Source: Acidobacteriota bacterium (GTDB lineage Bacteria; Acidobacteriota; Vicinamibacteria; Vicinamibacterales; UBA2999). From it: a DNA stretch of 64,000 nucleotides. The stretch is from assembly GCA_030697165.1 (NCBI GenBank), contig JAUYQQ010000016.1, positions 1-64,000 of the forward strand, in the 5' to 3' direction. Below are positions 43,479-52,840 of the stretch, piece by piece. The notes under the pieces are model-generated. The model ran no database searches, had not been told where the DNA came from, and was given only the letters and a program-made list of their open reading frames with translations. Position 1 is the first letter of the stretch. Every line of letters starts with the position of its first letter. Both the position numbers and the translations under genes were made by a program.

Positions 43479-45401
43479 CTATGGTATTCGGATCTGTGTC
43501 CTGCCGGCGCCAAGGGGCGACTGCCTCGTGTAGAAGTGCGCGTAGATCTTGCCGGCCACCAGGTCCTCCCGGTCCCGTCCTCGCAGCATCAACGTCCCCG
43601 AGCCGGTGACCTGATTCGGCACGAGCAGGTGGGCGATGATCGGGCCCGGCTTGTCGCCATCGCTGCGCTGCAGGGTTAATCCCACGACTCGATCGGTGCC
43701 GATGGCCGGGGTCGTGGCGTCGTATCGCAGTGCGCCCGTCGTGCGGTCGTAGGTGAACTTGACGGCGCTACCGCCAACCGTCGCCTCGACGCTCACCGGC
43801 AGCGGCGCGGCGCCGTTGACGAGCGGCGGCGTGCTGAACGGCGCTCGCCGCGGCTTGGTGGCCTGCTCCCAGCCATAAGCCAGTTTCAACAGGGCGGCCT
43901 CCTGGAATGCGCCGCCGAGTAGCTCCAGCCCGATCGGCAGTCCGTCAGTCGTGAAGCCCGCCGGCATCGTGATGGCGGGCAGGCCGGTGGTCGCGCTCAA
44001 CTGGCAGTTCGAGCCGCTTTGCGCCTCGCCGATCATCGCCGGCTTGCGGCGGAGCGTGGGGTAGGCGAGCACATCGATGCGCTGTTCCTCGAGGGTGGCC
44101 AGCACGGCGGCGCGCAACGCCCGACGCTTCACGAAAGCCTGGCGATAGCGCTCGGTCTCCTTTCTCTCCGGGGAGTTGCGCAGGCGGAACGTGGCGTCGA
44201 GCTGATCGTGATGCAGGCCGCGCTCGATGATCTCACCGAGCGACTTGACCGGCGCATTCGGCTGCTTCGCCAGGTAAGCGGCCAGGTCGAACTTGAACTC
44301 GTCGGCAATCACGCTGCTGTCGCGCAACAGATCGTCCAGGCCCGGCACCGTGATGTCCACGACTTCGGCGCCCTGCGCTTTCATGGCGTCCAGCGCCTTG
44401 CGAACCAGGTTGCCGACTTCGTCATCTTCGGGCGCAGTTCCGAACAATCCGCGCAGCACGCCGATGCGCGCGCCCTTCAAGCCACCCGGCGTGAGCGCGT
44501 CGCGGTAGGACTTGGGGATGTGTGTGGCGCCTTCGGCGGTGATGGGGTCGGTGGGATCGGGGCCGACCGTGGCGTCGAGCATGATGGCGAGGTCGGTGAC
44601 CGTCCGTGCCAGCGGCCCGGCAATATCCTGGGTCGATGACAGCGGCATCACGCCGGTGCGGCTGGACAGGCCGTGCGTGCCGCGCAAGCCCACCATGTTC
44701 TGGTTCGCGGCCGGGATGCGGATCGAGCCGCACGTGTCGCTGCCCATGCCCGCGGCGGCGAGGCTCGCGCCGATGGCCGCGCCGGTGCCGCCGCTCGAGC
44801 CGCCGGGTACGCGCATCAGGTCGTACGGGTTCCGCGTCTGGTTGGTCAGCGACGAGATGTTGGTAATCCCCGCCGCCAACTCGTGCATCGTCGTCTTGCC
44901 GAGGATCACCGCACCGGCCTCGCGCAGCTTGCGCACCTGGAAGGCGTCGGCCGCCGGCTGCATGGTGGCGAGCCCCAGGTTGCCGCCCGACGTCGGCATA
45001 TCGGCGGTGTCGTAGTTGTCCTTGATCAGGACAGGGATGCCGTGGAGGGGACCGCGCGCGCCCTTCTCGGCTCGCTCGCGATCCAGCGCATCGGCGTCTT
45101 CGCGCGCGCGGGGGTTGAGCATGACGATGGTGTTCAGTCGCGGGCCCGCCTGGTCGTAGGCCTGGATGCGTGCGAGATAGGAATCCACCAACCCTCGAGC
45201 GGTGACCGTGCCGGCGGTTTGCGCGGCCTGCAGGTCGCCGATCGATTGCTCGTGGACCTCGTAGAAGTTCAGCACCGGCGCCGGCTGAGGACGCGCCGGC
45301 GGCTTGCGTTGCGCCACGGCTGTGGCGCCATGACCGGCGAGCATCAACACGGTTACGAGCAGACCGAGGCGCGGCGATCGAAAGCGGGTTTCAAAACGCA
45401 T
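43479..45401 (-). CDS. Exported amidase with C-terminal CHRD-like domain
   Basis: 640 residues. A signal peptide (to about TAVAQ) precedes an amidase-signature domain with the Ser-cisSer-Lys triad: Lys in VLIKDN, PGGSSGGTGAA and the nucleophile in GSDTCGSIRIP. Residues about 535-640 (VEATVGGSAVKFTYDRTTGALRY to KIYAHFYTRQSP) look like a CHRD domain, rare on amidases. The ATG at 45401 sits at the signal peptide; a GTG at 45428 is an alternative. The stop touches the family A right arm. Confidence 0.87.
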   Translation of the reverse strand: MRFETRFRSPRLGLLVTVLMLAGHGATAVAQRKPPARPQPAPVLNFYEVHEQSIGDLQAAQTAGTVTARGLVDSYLARIQAYDQAGPRLNTIVMLNPRAREDADALDRERAEKGARGPLHGIPVLIKDNYDTADMPTSGGNLGLATMQPAADAFQVRKLREAGAVILGKTTMHELAAGITNISSLTNQTRNPYDLMRVPGGSSGGTGAAIGASLAAAGMGSDTCGSIRIPAANQNMVGLRGTHGLSSRTGVMPLSSTQDIAGPLARTVTDLAIMLDATVGPDPTDPITAEGATHIPKSYRDALTPGGLKGARIGVLRGLFGTAPEDDEVGNLVRKALDAMKAQGAEVVDITVPGLDDLLRDSSVIADEFKFDLAAYLAKQPNAPVKSLGEIIERGLHHDQLDATFRLRNSPERKETERYRQAFVKRRALRAAVLATLEEQRIDVLAYPTLRRKPAMIGEAQSGSNCQLSATTGLPAITMPAGFTTDGLPIGLELLGGAFQEAALLKLAYGWEQATKPRRAPFSTPPLVNGAAPLPVSVEATVGGSAVKFTYDRTTGALRYDATTPAIGTDRVVGLTLQRSDGDKPGPIIAHLLVPNQVTGSGTLMLRGRDREDLVAGKIYAHFYTRQSPLGAGRTQIRIP

Positions 45402-45471
45402 GGGCCCTATTCTAGGCTCCCTTGACACTCATGTCTCTGAATGTCAGCATCTCGCTAACGCTGGAGGGTGT

Positions 45472-46338
45472 GTGAAAGTTTCGAGATCCGTACGGGAAAT
45501 CGGCATTGCCGCTGTCACCGCGGCGGTCGTGGCAGCAGGTTTCTGGGCGACCACGCCCGTCACCGGACAGGCCGCCCGCCCGGCGCGGATGGCCGATGGC
45601 AAGCCAAACCTGAACGGCATCTGGCAGGCCCTCAACACGGCCAACTACGACGTGCTGTCGCACAGCGCCAAGGCGGCGCTGGCGTTTCAGCCGGGCCCTG
45701 TCGTGCCCGTGCCGGCAGCGCCAGTGCTGGCGTTCGGTGCGGTCGGCGCCGTGCCGGGTGGCGTCGGCATCGTCGAAGGCGACGAGATTCCGTACCTGCC
45801 TGAAGCCGCGAAGAAGCAGAAGGAAAACCAGGAAGACTGGTTGAACCGCGATCCCGAGATCAAGTGCTACCTGCCCGGCGTACCGCGCGCCAACTACCTG
45901 CCGCATCCGTTCCAGATCCTGCACAGCGACAAGGCCATCTTCTTCGCGTACGAGTTCGCCGGTGCGGTCCGCAACATCTACCTCAAGGATCCTGGCGAGG
46001 CGCCGGTCGATTCGTGGATGGGGCAGTCGGTCGGCAAGTGGGAGGGCGACACGCTGGTCGTGACCGTGACCGGCCTGAACGACCAGACCTGGTTCGACCG
46101 CGCCGGCAACCACCACTCGGAGCAGATGAAGGTGGTCGAGCGTTACACGCCGCAGGGCCCGGACCATCTCTGGTACGAGGCCACCATTGAAGACCCGGCC
46201 ACCTTCAGCCGGCCTTGGAAGATCCGCATGCCGCTCTATCGGCACATCAATCCCAACGCGCGGCTCAACCAGTTCAAGTGTGTCGAGTTTGTTGAAGAGT
46301 TGATGTACGGGAAGTTCCGGAAGACTGCGGTTCAGTAG
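45472..46338 (+). CDS. Exported hypothetical protein, 'DGKPNLNGIW' family
   Basis: 288 residues with an N-terminal signal segment. GGAGG precedes the GTG at 45472 by 4 nt. DGKPNLNGIW near the mature N-terminus and the later SVGKWEGDTLVVTVTGLND strand are shared with the next gene, so the two are paralogues. The family is abundant and uncharacterised in Acidobacteriota. Probably periplasmic beta-rich proteins; no catalytic motif recognised. Confidence 0.75.
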   Translation: MKVSRSVREIGIAAVTAAVVAAGFWATTPVTGQAARPARMADGKPNLNGIWQALNTANYDVLSHSAKAALAFQPGPVVPVPAAPVLAFGAVGAVPGGVGIVEGDEIPYLPEAAKKQKENQEDWLNRDPEIKCYLPGVPRANYLPHPFQILHSDKAIFFAYEFAGAVRNIYLKDPGEAPVDSWMGQSVGKWEGDTLVVTVTGLNDQTWFDRAGNHHSEQMKVVERYTPQGPDHLWYEATIEDPATFSRPWKIRMPLYRHINPNARLNQFKCVEFVEELMYGKFRKTAVQ

Positions 46339-46346
46339 AGGACGAC

Positions 46347-47402
46347 ATGAATTTCACGAGACGCTCAGGATTCAGGGTGCTGGCGGCAGTCGTCGTGGTG
46401 GCCGGCCTGGCCTCGCCCGCGATCGTCATGCTGCACGCACAGGCACCAGGCATCGCCAAGCCGTGGACCATGCCGCGCACCGCCGACGGCAAGCCCGACC
46501 TCCAGGGCATTTGGAGCAACGCGACGATCACGCCGCTCGAGCGTCCAAAGGAGTTCGCCGACCTCGTACTGAGCGCGGAGGAAGCGGCGCGCCTGGAGAA
46601 GGCGACCGCCGATCGCGTCGAACGGTTGAACCAGGACAGCGATCCGAACCGGCCCGCGCCTCCCCAGGGCGGCGATGGCTCGACCGGTGCCGCCGGCAAC
46701 GTCGGTGGTTACAACAATTTCTGGCTCGATCCTGGGGAACGTGTCGCGGTGGTTGACGGCCAGTTCCGCAGTTCGCTGATCATCGACCCGCCCGATGGCC
46801 GCATTCCCGCGACGACGCCCGAAGCGCGGGCCCGGGCCCAGGCGCGCATGAAGAACATGGCCGGACGCGGACAGTACGATCACCCCGAGTTCCGGCCGCT
46901 CGCCGAGCGCTGCCTGCTGTCGTTCGGGCCGACCACGCCCCTGATTCCGAACTACTTCTATAACAACAACCTGCAAATCGTGCAGACCCCGGATCACGTG
47001 ATGATCCTGATGGAAATGGTCCACGACGCCCGCATTGTCCGGATCGGCGGCACGCACCTGCCCAAGCACATCCGTCCGTGGCTGGGCGACTCGATTGGCC
47101 ACTGGGAGGGCGATACGCTCGTGGTGGAAACGACAAATTTCCCGCTGCAGCAGCCATTTCGCGGAGCCGCCGAGAACCTCAAGGTGACCGAACGGTTCCG
47201 CCGGGTGGACGCCACGACCATCAACTACCGCTTCACGGTGGAGGACCCGACCACCTTTACCCGGCCGTTTACCGGGGAGATTCCCTTCCGGGCGACAGAC
47301 GAGTTAATCTATGAATACGCGTGCCACGAAGGCAACTACGCCATGTCGAACGTGCTGAGCGGCGCGCGCAACGAAGAGAAACGCCTGGGGACCAAGAAAT
47401 GA
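46347..47402 (+). CDS. Exported hypothetical protein, 'DGKPDLQGIW' family
   Basis: 351 residues; signal peptide to about MLHAQAP. DGKPDLQGIWSN and DSIGHWEGDTLVVETTNF match the upstream gene, with an insert of about 60 residues. It starts 8 bp after the upstream stop and overlaps the DUF6152-like gene by 4 nt, so the three form an operon of exported proteins. Confidence 0.78.
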   Translation: MNFTRRSGFRVLAAVVVVAGLASPAIVMLHAQAPGIAKPWTMPRTADGKPDLQGIWSNATITPLERPKEFADLVLSAEEAARLEKATADRVERLNQDSDPNRPAPPQGGDGSTGAAGNVGGYNNFWLDPGERVAVVDGQFRSSLIIDPPDGRIPATTPEARARAQARMKNMAGRGQYDHPEFRPLAERCLLSFGPTTPLIPNYFYNNNLQIVQTPDHVMILMEMVHDARIVRIGGTHLPKHIRPWLGDSIGHWEGDTLVVETTNFPLQQPFRGAAENLKVTERFRRVDATTINYRFTVEDPTTFTRPFTGEIPFRATDELIYEYACHEGNYAMSNVLSGARNEEKRLGTKK

Positions 47403-47851
47403 AAACGCGAACAACCTTCAGTGTGCTGTTGCTCGGTGTCGGCCTGCTGCTCGCCGGCCGATCGGTCATTGCCCATCATGCGTTTGGCGCCGAGTTCGAT
47501 CCGAACGCGCCCATCCGCCTGCAGGGCAAGGTGGTGCGGCTCGAATGGGTGAACCCGCATACGTGGATTCACATTGAAACCATCAAGGACGGCAAGCCTG
47601 AAATCTGGATGATCGAGGGCGGCACACCCAACACCTTGCTGCGCCGCGGCGTGACCCGCGAGACGGTCAAGGTCGGTACCGAGATCATCGTCGACGGCTA
47701 CCAGACCAAGGACCATTCGCTGAAGCGGGCGAACGGCCGCGACGTGACCTTCACCGACGGCCGCAAGTTGTTCATGGGCTCGTCGGGCACCGGCGCACCA
47801 AAAGACGGCCGCGACCCGACCGAAGCGACTAAGAAGCCCGGCGGCCGATAA
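47399..47851 (+). CDS. DUF6152-like exported protein
   Basis: 150 residues; signal peptide to about VIAHHAF. The HHAFGAEFDPNAPIRLQGKVVRLEWVNPHTWI pattern and IWMIEGGTPNTLLRRGVTRETVKVGTEI are those of DUF6152, a small OB-like barrel. Its His pair at the mature N-terminus could bind metal. The ATG overlaps the upstream stop (ATGA). A family C hairpin follows. Confidence 0.82.
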   Translation: MKTRTTFSVLLLGVGLLLAGRSVIAHHAFGAEFDPNAPIRLQGKVVRLEWVNPHTWIHIETIKDGKPEIWMIEGGTPNTLLRRGVTRETVKVGTEIIVDGYQTKDHSLKRANGRDVTFTDGRKLFMGSSGTGAPKDGRDPTEATKKPGGR

Positions 47852-47856
47852 AGAAA

Positions 47857-47919
47857 AACAGGAGACAAGGAGTTTAGGAGAAACCTAATTGGTTTCTCTT
47901 GATCTCCTGAACTCTTGTT
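47857..47919. terminator. Family C hairpin between convergent genes
   Basis: AACAGGAG...GGAGAAACC faces GGTTTCTC...CTCTTGTT (29-nt arms, about eight mismatches, TAATT loop) between the DUF6152-like and DUF6644-like stops. Likely bidirectional terminator. Confidence 0.7.
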
Positions 47920-47927
47920 GGTTTTAC

Positions 47928-48401
47928 TTACGAAAACCCGATCCACCGGCCAGAGATGGCCACGGTGAACCACAGCGCGATGGACAGCGCGCCGACCAGT
48001 TGCTGGCGGCGCGCTGTGTTACGTACAGAGTCACTGAGCGTCACACGCGCGCGCACGGTCAGGGCGAATGCGATCGCGACCGGGAGCGTGGTGATCTTGA
48101 TCCAGAACGCGGTGCTGTAATACAGCTTGATCGGCTCCGACAAGAACAACGGAATGCCGGTCGCGATCAGGATCGTAAGGCCCGTCAGCATCCACGGCCG
48201 CGCGTCGAGGGCGAGTTCCGCGACCGCACGCTCCTTCAACCCCAGCCCCAGCAGCCGAAGATCGACCAGCAGGATTGAGCCGCCAAGCAACGCCAGCCCC
48301 AGCAGGTGTACCGACTCGATCACTGGAAAGAGCCAGTTCGAACCCACCACCGCCTGGCCGAGCCACAGCGTTTCGCACCACTCGAAGAAAGTCAGCAGCA
48401 T
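47928..48401 (-). CDS. DUF6644-like membrane protein (copy 2)
   Basis: 157 residues with four hydrophobic helices. PVIESVHLLGLALLGGSILLVDLRLLGLGL is the family core and is shared with the next-upstream gene. His residues in these helices could hold haem, but that is inference. Follows its paralogue by 6 bp. Confidence 0.72.
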   Translation of the reverse strand: MLLTFFEWCETLWLGQAVVGSNWLFPVIESVHLLGLALLGGSILLVDLRLLGLGLKERAVAELALDARPWMLTGLTILIATGIPLFLSEPIKLYYSTAFWIKITTLPVAIAFALTVRARVTLSDSVRNTARRQQLVGALSIALWFTVAISGRWIGFS

Positions 48402-48407
48402 TCAGTG

Positions 48408-48974
48408 TCAGGGCGTGGGAGGTGGGACGACGCAGCCGGCCGCCCAGTTGACGAACGCCGACTGTGGCTGAATGTCACAGTCGAACCAGTTGTAGGCGAT
48501 CATGCGCCCGGTCACGATGATGCCGGCCCACAGCACCAGCGAGGCCAGGCCGGCGCGGCGCGCGGCCGTCGGCGTGATCACGTCGTGATCCCATTCGTCG
48601 ATCCGCTTGTAGACGCGCGTGTGGAAGTACCACACGTTCAGTCCCGCGAGGATCAGGAAGATGACTTTAGCCCGGAAGAAGATGCTCTGGTAGGTGCGCA
48701 CCGGGATGGCATAGAACAACAGCACGCCGGTGACGACCATGATGATGAAGCCGGCAATCGTCCAGGGCAGCAGGCGGCCGGCGACGAGCGACACCGGCAC
48801 CCGCCTCAAGGTGAGGCCGAGCAGCCGCAGGTCGAGGATGATGGCCAGCCCCACGAACAGCATCAGCGCCACCACGTGGGTCGACTCCACGAGGGGGTAC
48901 ATGTACATCGACTCGTGCAGCGCCGTACTGCCGGCGGTCGCGTCGAGCCACTCGGCGAACGCCAGGAGCGACAC
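48408..48974 (-). CDS. DUF6644-like membrane protein (copy 1)
   Basis: 188 residues with four hydrophobic helices. PLVESTHVVALMLFVGLAIILDLRLLGLTL parallels copy 2, so the pair arose by tandem duplication. The tail contains two Cys in a Pro-rich end. It begins 2 bp after the stop of the haem-motif lipoprotein gene, suggesting a membrane redox unit with it. Confidence 0.75.
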   Translation of the reverse strand: MSLLAFAEWLDATAGSTALHESMYMYPLVESTHVVALMLFVGLAIILDLRLLGLTLRRVPVSLVAGRLLPWTIAGFIIMVVTGVLLFYAIPVRTYQSIFFRAKVIFLILAGLNVWYFHTRVYKRIDEWDHDVITPTAARRAGLASLVLWAGIIVTGRMIAYNWFDCDIQPQSAFVNWAAGCVVPPPTP

Positions 48975-48976
48975 GG

Positions 48977-49450
48977 CTAGGGCCTCACCAGCTCAGGAGA
49001 AAACTTGCGGTGGCAATTGGTGCAGACATCGTAGATGTCGCCGCCGATGGTGAACACGGCGTCCTTGTCCTTGGCCTCAATCGCCTTGAGGGCGCGTCCG
49101 CTCTGCGTGATCAGGTCCTGGGCGTCGGCGACCCATTCTGCGGAGCCGTTCGAGCGCTGGGGCAGCATCAGCAGGTTGCCCGACTCGGCGAGCTGGATGG
49201 CGTTGGCCCGCACGCCGGCCCATTCGTCATCGGTCGCCGGAAACTTCTCGAACGTCCCCTCCACGGTCATGATCGTGCCGACCGAATCCCACAGGCCGTC
49301 GGCCGCCGGGTCGAGGACGTTCAACATCAGGTCCTTCATGTTGGCGGTGGTCTGGAACGGGGGCGGCGGGGGCGGCGCCGAGCCGGTGCAGGCCGAGGCG
49401 CCCAGCACGGCGAAGGGAAGCAGCCACGCGAATATCCGCATGGGCGGCAT
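48977..49450 (-). CDS. Cytochrome c class II-like lipoprotein
   Basis: 157 residues. Lipobox GASAC; the mature part is helical with a single haem motif CTNCH 13 residues from the end, the class II (c556-like) arrangement. Met1 or Met4 could be the start; no clear Shine-Dalgarno. Followed at once by two DUF6644-like membrane proteins, perhaps its redox partners. Confidence 0.72.
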   Translation of the reverse strand: MPPMRIFAWLLPFAVLGASACTGSAPPPPPPFQTTANMKDLMLNVLDPAADGLWDSVGTIMTVEGTFEKFPATDDEWAGVRANAIQLAESGNLLMLPQRSNGSAEWVADAQDLITQSGRALKAIEAKDKDAVFTIGGDIYDVCTNCHRKFSPELVRP

Positions 49451-49468
49451 CTTAGCTGAGCTTGGCGG

Positions 49469-50809
49469 TTAAGGAAACGTGATCTCGGTTGCGGGGGGAC
49501 CCGGGCGGGCCACGAACCACGGGACCGGGGCGATGGCGGGGACCCGCCGCTGGTAGGCGCGGACCCACTCCTCCGCAAACGCCTCGGCGTCGTGCCTGGC
49601 CGTGAGCGCCCAGACGCTGCCGCCGAAGCCGGCGCCGAAGCTGCTGGCGGCGTAGGCGCCGGTCTCGCGCGCCAGGTGGGCGAGCGCAATGGTTTCCGGA
49701 ATCTGGTTGCCGAGCAGCGCCTCGGCGTCGTACTGCGACGCGCGCGAGAGTTCGCCGACCGTCGCGGCGTCGGCGTCGGCAAAGGCCCGGGCCGCCAGCG
49801 GGGCGCGGCGGTCCTCGTTCACGAAGTGGTGCAGGCGTTTGCGCAGGTCCTCCGGCGAGAACTCGCCGGACCCGGCGTCGATCCAGCGGTCGAACCGCGC
49901 CACCGCCTCCGGGGTCCGGGCGAGCGCGGCGGCGAGCGAGTGCGCCGGCGCCTCGGCGTGTTGGTTCCACAAGCCGACGAGCGCGCGCGCCGAGTCGGCG
50001 GCCCGGTTGTAGCGGGCCATCACCGAGCCGGCCTTGTCGGCCTGCACCCCGCTCGAGGCGATGACGAAGGTCCAGTCCGCCGGCATCGGCACGTCGCGCA
50101 GCGCGGTGACCGGCATGAATCGATACAGGCTGGCGTGGCCGAGGCGGCACGCCAGGATCGCCGTGTGGTCTTCGCTGCCACCATGGGTGCCGACGCCGGC
50201 GGCGCCGGGGAGCCCCTCGTAGTCGAGGCCGTTTTCGACGCAGCCGAGATACCACGCCAGGTGTTGCACGGTCGGGAGGTAGCGGTGCCACTCGTCGCGC
50301 TCGGCGAGCCGGGCACGGGCGATCAAGGCCGTGGCGACGCCGACGACCAGCGCACTCGAACTGCTCATCCCCGAGGCGCGCGGCAGGTCGCTGGCAATGG
50401 CGATCTCCGCGCCCAGCGCACACCCGGGGAAATTCAGGAACAGCCGCCGCGCCACGACGTGCACGTAGCGGCGCAGGCCGCGGTACTCAGGCGGGGCCGG
50501 GGCCGACGGATCGACCTCAACGATCTGCCCGTCGCGAATGTCGCCGATCCGGACGATCCCGTCGCTGCGCGACCGGGCCACCAGGGCAATGCCCCGGGGC
50601 ACCGCGGCCAGAAACGAGTGGCCACCGGCATAGTCGGTGTGCCGGCCGAAGATCTCGACGCGGCCTGGCGAAAACCGGAACCACTCCGGCGGGCCCTGCA
50701 GCACGCTGCCGCCGCGCTCGTCGAGCTCACGGAACAGCGCCGCTCGCGACCGCGCCTCGCCAGCGGTCATCCCAATCTGCTCGAAGTGACGGGTGAATGC
50801 GTCGGTCAC
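49469..50809 (-). CDS. GHMP sugar kinase (galactokinase-like)
   Basis: 446 residues. The galactokinase signature GRVEIFGRHTDYAGGH, the ATP motif LPRASGMSSSSALVVG and the third motif SSFGAGFGGSVWAL are all present. It phosphorylates a sugar at C1. The GTG at 50809 overlaps the stop of the upstream nucleotidyltransferase (GTGA). The pair would make a sugar 1-phosphate and then activate it. Which sugar is unknown; the N-terminus is too divergent to call it galK. Confidence 0.85.
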   Translation of the reverse strand: MTDAFTRHFEQIGMTAGEARSRAALFRELDERGGSVLQGPPEWFRFSPGRVEIFGRHTDYAGGHSFLAAVPRGIALVARSRSDGIVRIGDIRDGQIVEVDPSAPAPPEYRGLRRYVHVVARRLFLNFPGCALGAEIAIASDLPRASGMSSSSALVVGVATALIARARLAERDEWHRYLPTVQHLAWYLGCVENGLDYEGLPGAAGVGTHGGSEDHTAILACRLGHASLYRFMPVTALRDVPMPADWTFVIASSGVQADKAGSVMARYNRAADSARALVGLWNQHAEAPAHSLAAALARTPEAVARFDRWIDAGSGEFSPEDLRKRLHHFVNEDRRAPLAARAFADADAATVGELSRASQYDAEALLGNQIPETIALAHLARETGAYAASSFGAGFGGSVWALTARHDAEAFAEEWVRAYQRRVPAIAPVPWFVARPGPPATEITFP

Positions 50810-51615
50810 GGCCGCGGCTCCTGTCCGGCCAGCCGGGCCGACACCATTGGGATGTCGACCTGCCGCGACAGGTCCAGCACGGCGCCCCGGGCGGCGATCG
50901 CGCGAAAGATCGTGCCCATGGTGATGGCCAGAGCCACGGCCCCGGGCAACTCGTACTCGCCACGCGCCGACAGGGGCACCCGGGCGCAGGCCGCGAAGAT
51001 GCGGGCGTCGAACCGCCACACGTTCATGCTGACGAGCGCATGGTGACCGGCCGCCGCCAGCTGCTGCGGCGAAGGCTTCTCGACGATGCCGCGCAACTGA
51101 CCCGTGGCATCGACGTCGAGCAGGGCGAACCCCGCCACCCGCTCGGCGGGGAAGCCGCTGTCGCGGACGAGGGCCTCGCGGTCAAAGGCCGGTAGTCCCG
51201 GGCCGTCGAGCGCGACCAGTGCCCGCAGCACCTCCACCGGATACAGGTTGTCGGCGTTCAGCACCAGGAACGGATCGTCGCCGGCGAACGGCTGCCCGGC
51301 GAGCACGGCGCGCGCCGTGCCGTCGGCCACCGGCTGCACGGCCCAGGACAGGCGCACGCGCGACGGGCGTCCCGCTCCCGTGAAGTAGTCGGTGAGGGCT
51401 TCGTGCTCGGGCGCCACCACCAGGCACACGTCGTGACAGCCGGCGTCGGCCAGCGCACTGAGGAGGTGATCCAGGAACGGCCGGCCGCCCGTGCCCACCG
51501 GCACCATTCCCTTGGCGCCGCCGGCGGCCGCTGCCTGTTGCGCGGCGGTCAGCGCCACGCCGCCATCCTGTTGCATGCGGCGGCCAAGGCCTCGAGCCAG
51601 CAGCAGGGCCTTCAT
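50806..51615 (-). CDS. Sugar-phosphate nucleotidyltransferase
   Basis: 269 residues. The N-terminus MKALLLARGLGRRM, a GGAKGMVPVG loop and FLVLNADNLYPVE (the metal Asp) identify a GT-A-like NTP transferase that forms NDP-sugars. A 15-residue Ala-rich insert sits between the two nucleotide loops. The start at 51615 is the ATG before the conserved strand. Coupled to the GHMP kinase. Confidence 0.83.
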   Translation of the reverse strand: MKALLLARGLGRRMQQDGGVALTAAQQAAAAGGAKGMVPVGTGGRPFLDHLLSALADAGCHDVCLVVAPEHEALTDYFTGAGRPSRVRLSWAVQPVADGTARAVLAGQPFAGDDPFLVLNADNLYPVEVLRALVALDGPGLPAFDREALVRDSGFPAERVAGFALLDVDATGQLRGIVEKPSPQQLAAAGHHALVSMNVWRFDARIFAACARVPLSARGEYELPGAVALAITMGTIFRAIAARGAVLDLSRQVDIPMVSARLAGQEPRP

Positions 51616-51737
51616 GCGCCCCGGTTCCCGAACCGCTCGACGTGCCGCGCGGTTGCGAAGCCTCCGGTCAGGGGCAGGATGAGGTCGGTGTTGTGCACGC
51701 GGCATCAATGTTACAGTGCGCCGCAGGAGCCCGGGCC

Positions 51738-52829
51738 ATGAGTCTCACCCAGTTTGTCGCGACCGCCTGCGCCGCGCTGATCGCCGGCGCCCTCACGGTG
51801 TCAGCACAAGATCCCCAGCCCGCGCGGCCGGCGCCGCCCACGCCCCAGGCGCCATCGGCCGATCCCTACGCCAACAACCCCAACGCGGGCTCGTCAAAGT
51901 TTCCGCTGGCCGCGCCCGCCGGCAAAGACAGTGGGGCAACGACGACGGCGCCGCCGGGGGCCGCCAACCAGGGGGCGTTCGATCCCGCGACCTGGAAGTT
52001 CGGCCCCGCGTTTGCCGTACCGGCCGGCGCCAAGGTGTGGAACCCGGCCAGGCTGAAGCTGACGCAAGGCGGGAAGGTCACCGGCGGCACGGTGTTCGGC
52101 GCCACCGACCCGTCCACCTATTGCGCCATGGCCAATGCCGGCTACGACTTCATCTGGACCGAGATGCAGCACGGGCAAACCGACTGGCAGGCGGTCGCGC
52201 GGATGTGGCGCACGTGCCCGCATGCCAAGGCGGTGCCCGGCGCGCGCGTCGCGTATACCGACGAGCGCGAGATTCAGCACGCGCTCGATGCCGGCGCGCT
52301 CGTCGTCGTCGTGCCCACGATCGACACCGTCGCCGAGGCGATTCAGGCGCGCGACTGGACCTACTTTCCGCCGCTCGGCCGCCGCAGCAATGGTGGGGGC
52401 CAGGCGTTCGATGCCGCCATGTGGGGAGGCGTGCCCGGCGGCTATCGCAATACCGCCAACGACAACATCGTCTTGATCCTGATGATAGAAACGCTCGAGG
52501 GCGTGAAGAACGCGGCCGAGATTGCGAAGGTCCCTGGCGTCAGCGCGATTTTCGCGGCCAGCGGCGACCTCGCGAACTTCACCGGGTACCGGCAGGGGAC
52601 GCCCGACTACGAGCGCACCATCAATATCGTGCACGATGCCGCGATCAACGCCGGAATCCGGCTCTGTGGTCCCTTCGCGTGGCGCGATCGACCGGACTTC
52701 ACCTGCTTCCAGGCGGGCAGCGAAACGGCGGCCATTGCGAGAGGCGTGGCCGCGGAACTTGGACCGCTTGCCAACACTCAAGGCCAGCCGGACGCGGGGC
52801 CGTTTGCCCCGCGTCCGAAGCCTCAGTAA
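51738..52829 (+). CDS. Exported HpaI/HpcH-family aldolase
   Basis: 363 residues. A signal peptide (to about LTVSAQ) and a Pro-rich linker lead into a class II pyruvate-type aldolase: TVFGATDPSTYCAMANAGYDFIWTEMQH, then VPTIDTVAEA, IETLEGVKNAAEIAKVPGV and FAASGDL, which hold the metal Glu and Asp. In the cytosolic family this carries out retro-aldol cleavage of hydroxy-oxo acids. Export is unusual. AGGAG precedes the ATG at 51738. Confidence 0.83.
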   Translation: MSLTQFVATACAALIAGALTVSAQDPQPARPAPPTPQAPSADPYANNPNAGSSKFPLAAPAGKDSGATTTAPPGAANQGAFDPATWKFGPAFAVPAGAKVWNPARLKLTQGGKVTGGTVFGATDPSTYCAMANAGYDFIWTEMQHGQTDWQAVARMWRTCPHAKAVPGARVAYTDEREIQHALDAGALVVVVPTIDTVAEAIQARDWTYFPPLGRRSNGGGQAFDAAMWGGVPGGYRNTANDNIVLILMIETLEGVKNAAEIAKVPGVSAIFAASGDLANFTGYRQGTPDYERTINIVHDAAINAGIRLCGPFAWRDRPDFTCFQAGSETAAIARGVAAELGPLANTQGQPDAGPFAPRPKPQ

Positions 52830-52840
52830 CTACGGTCGAA

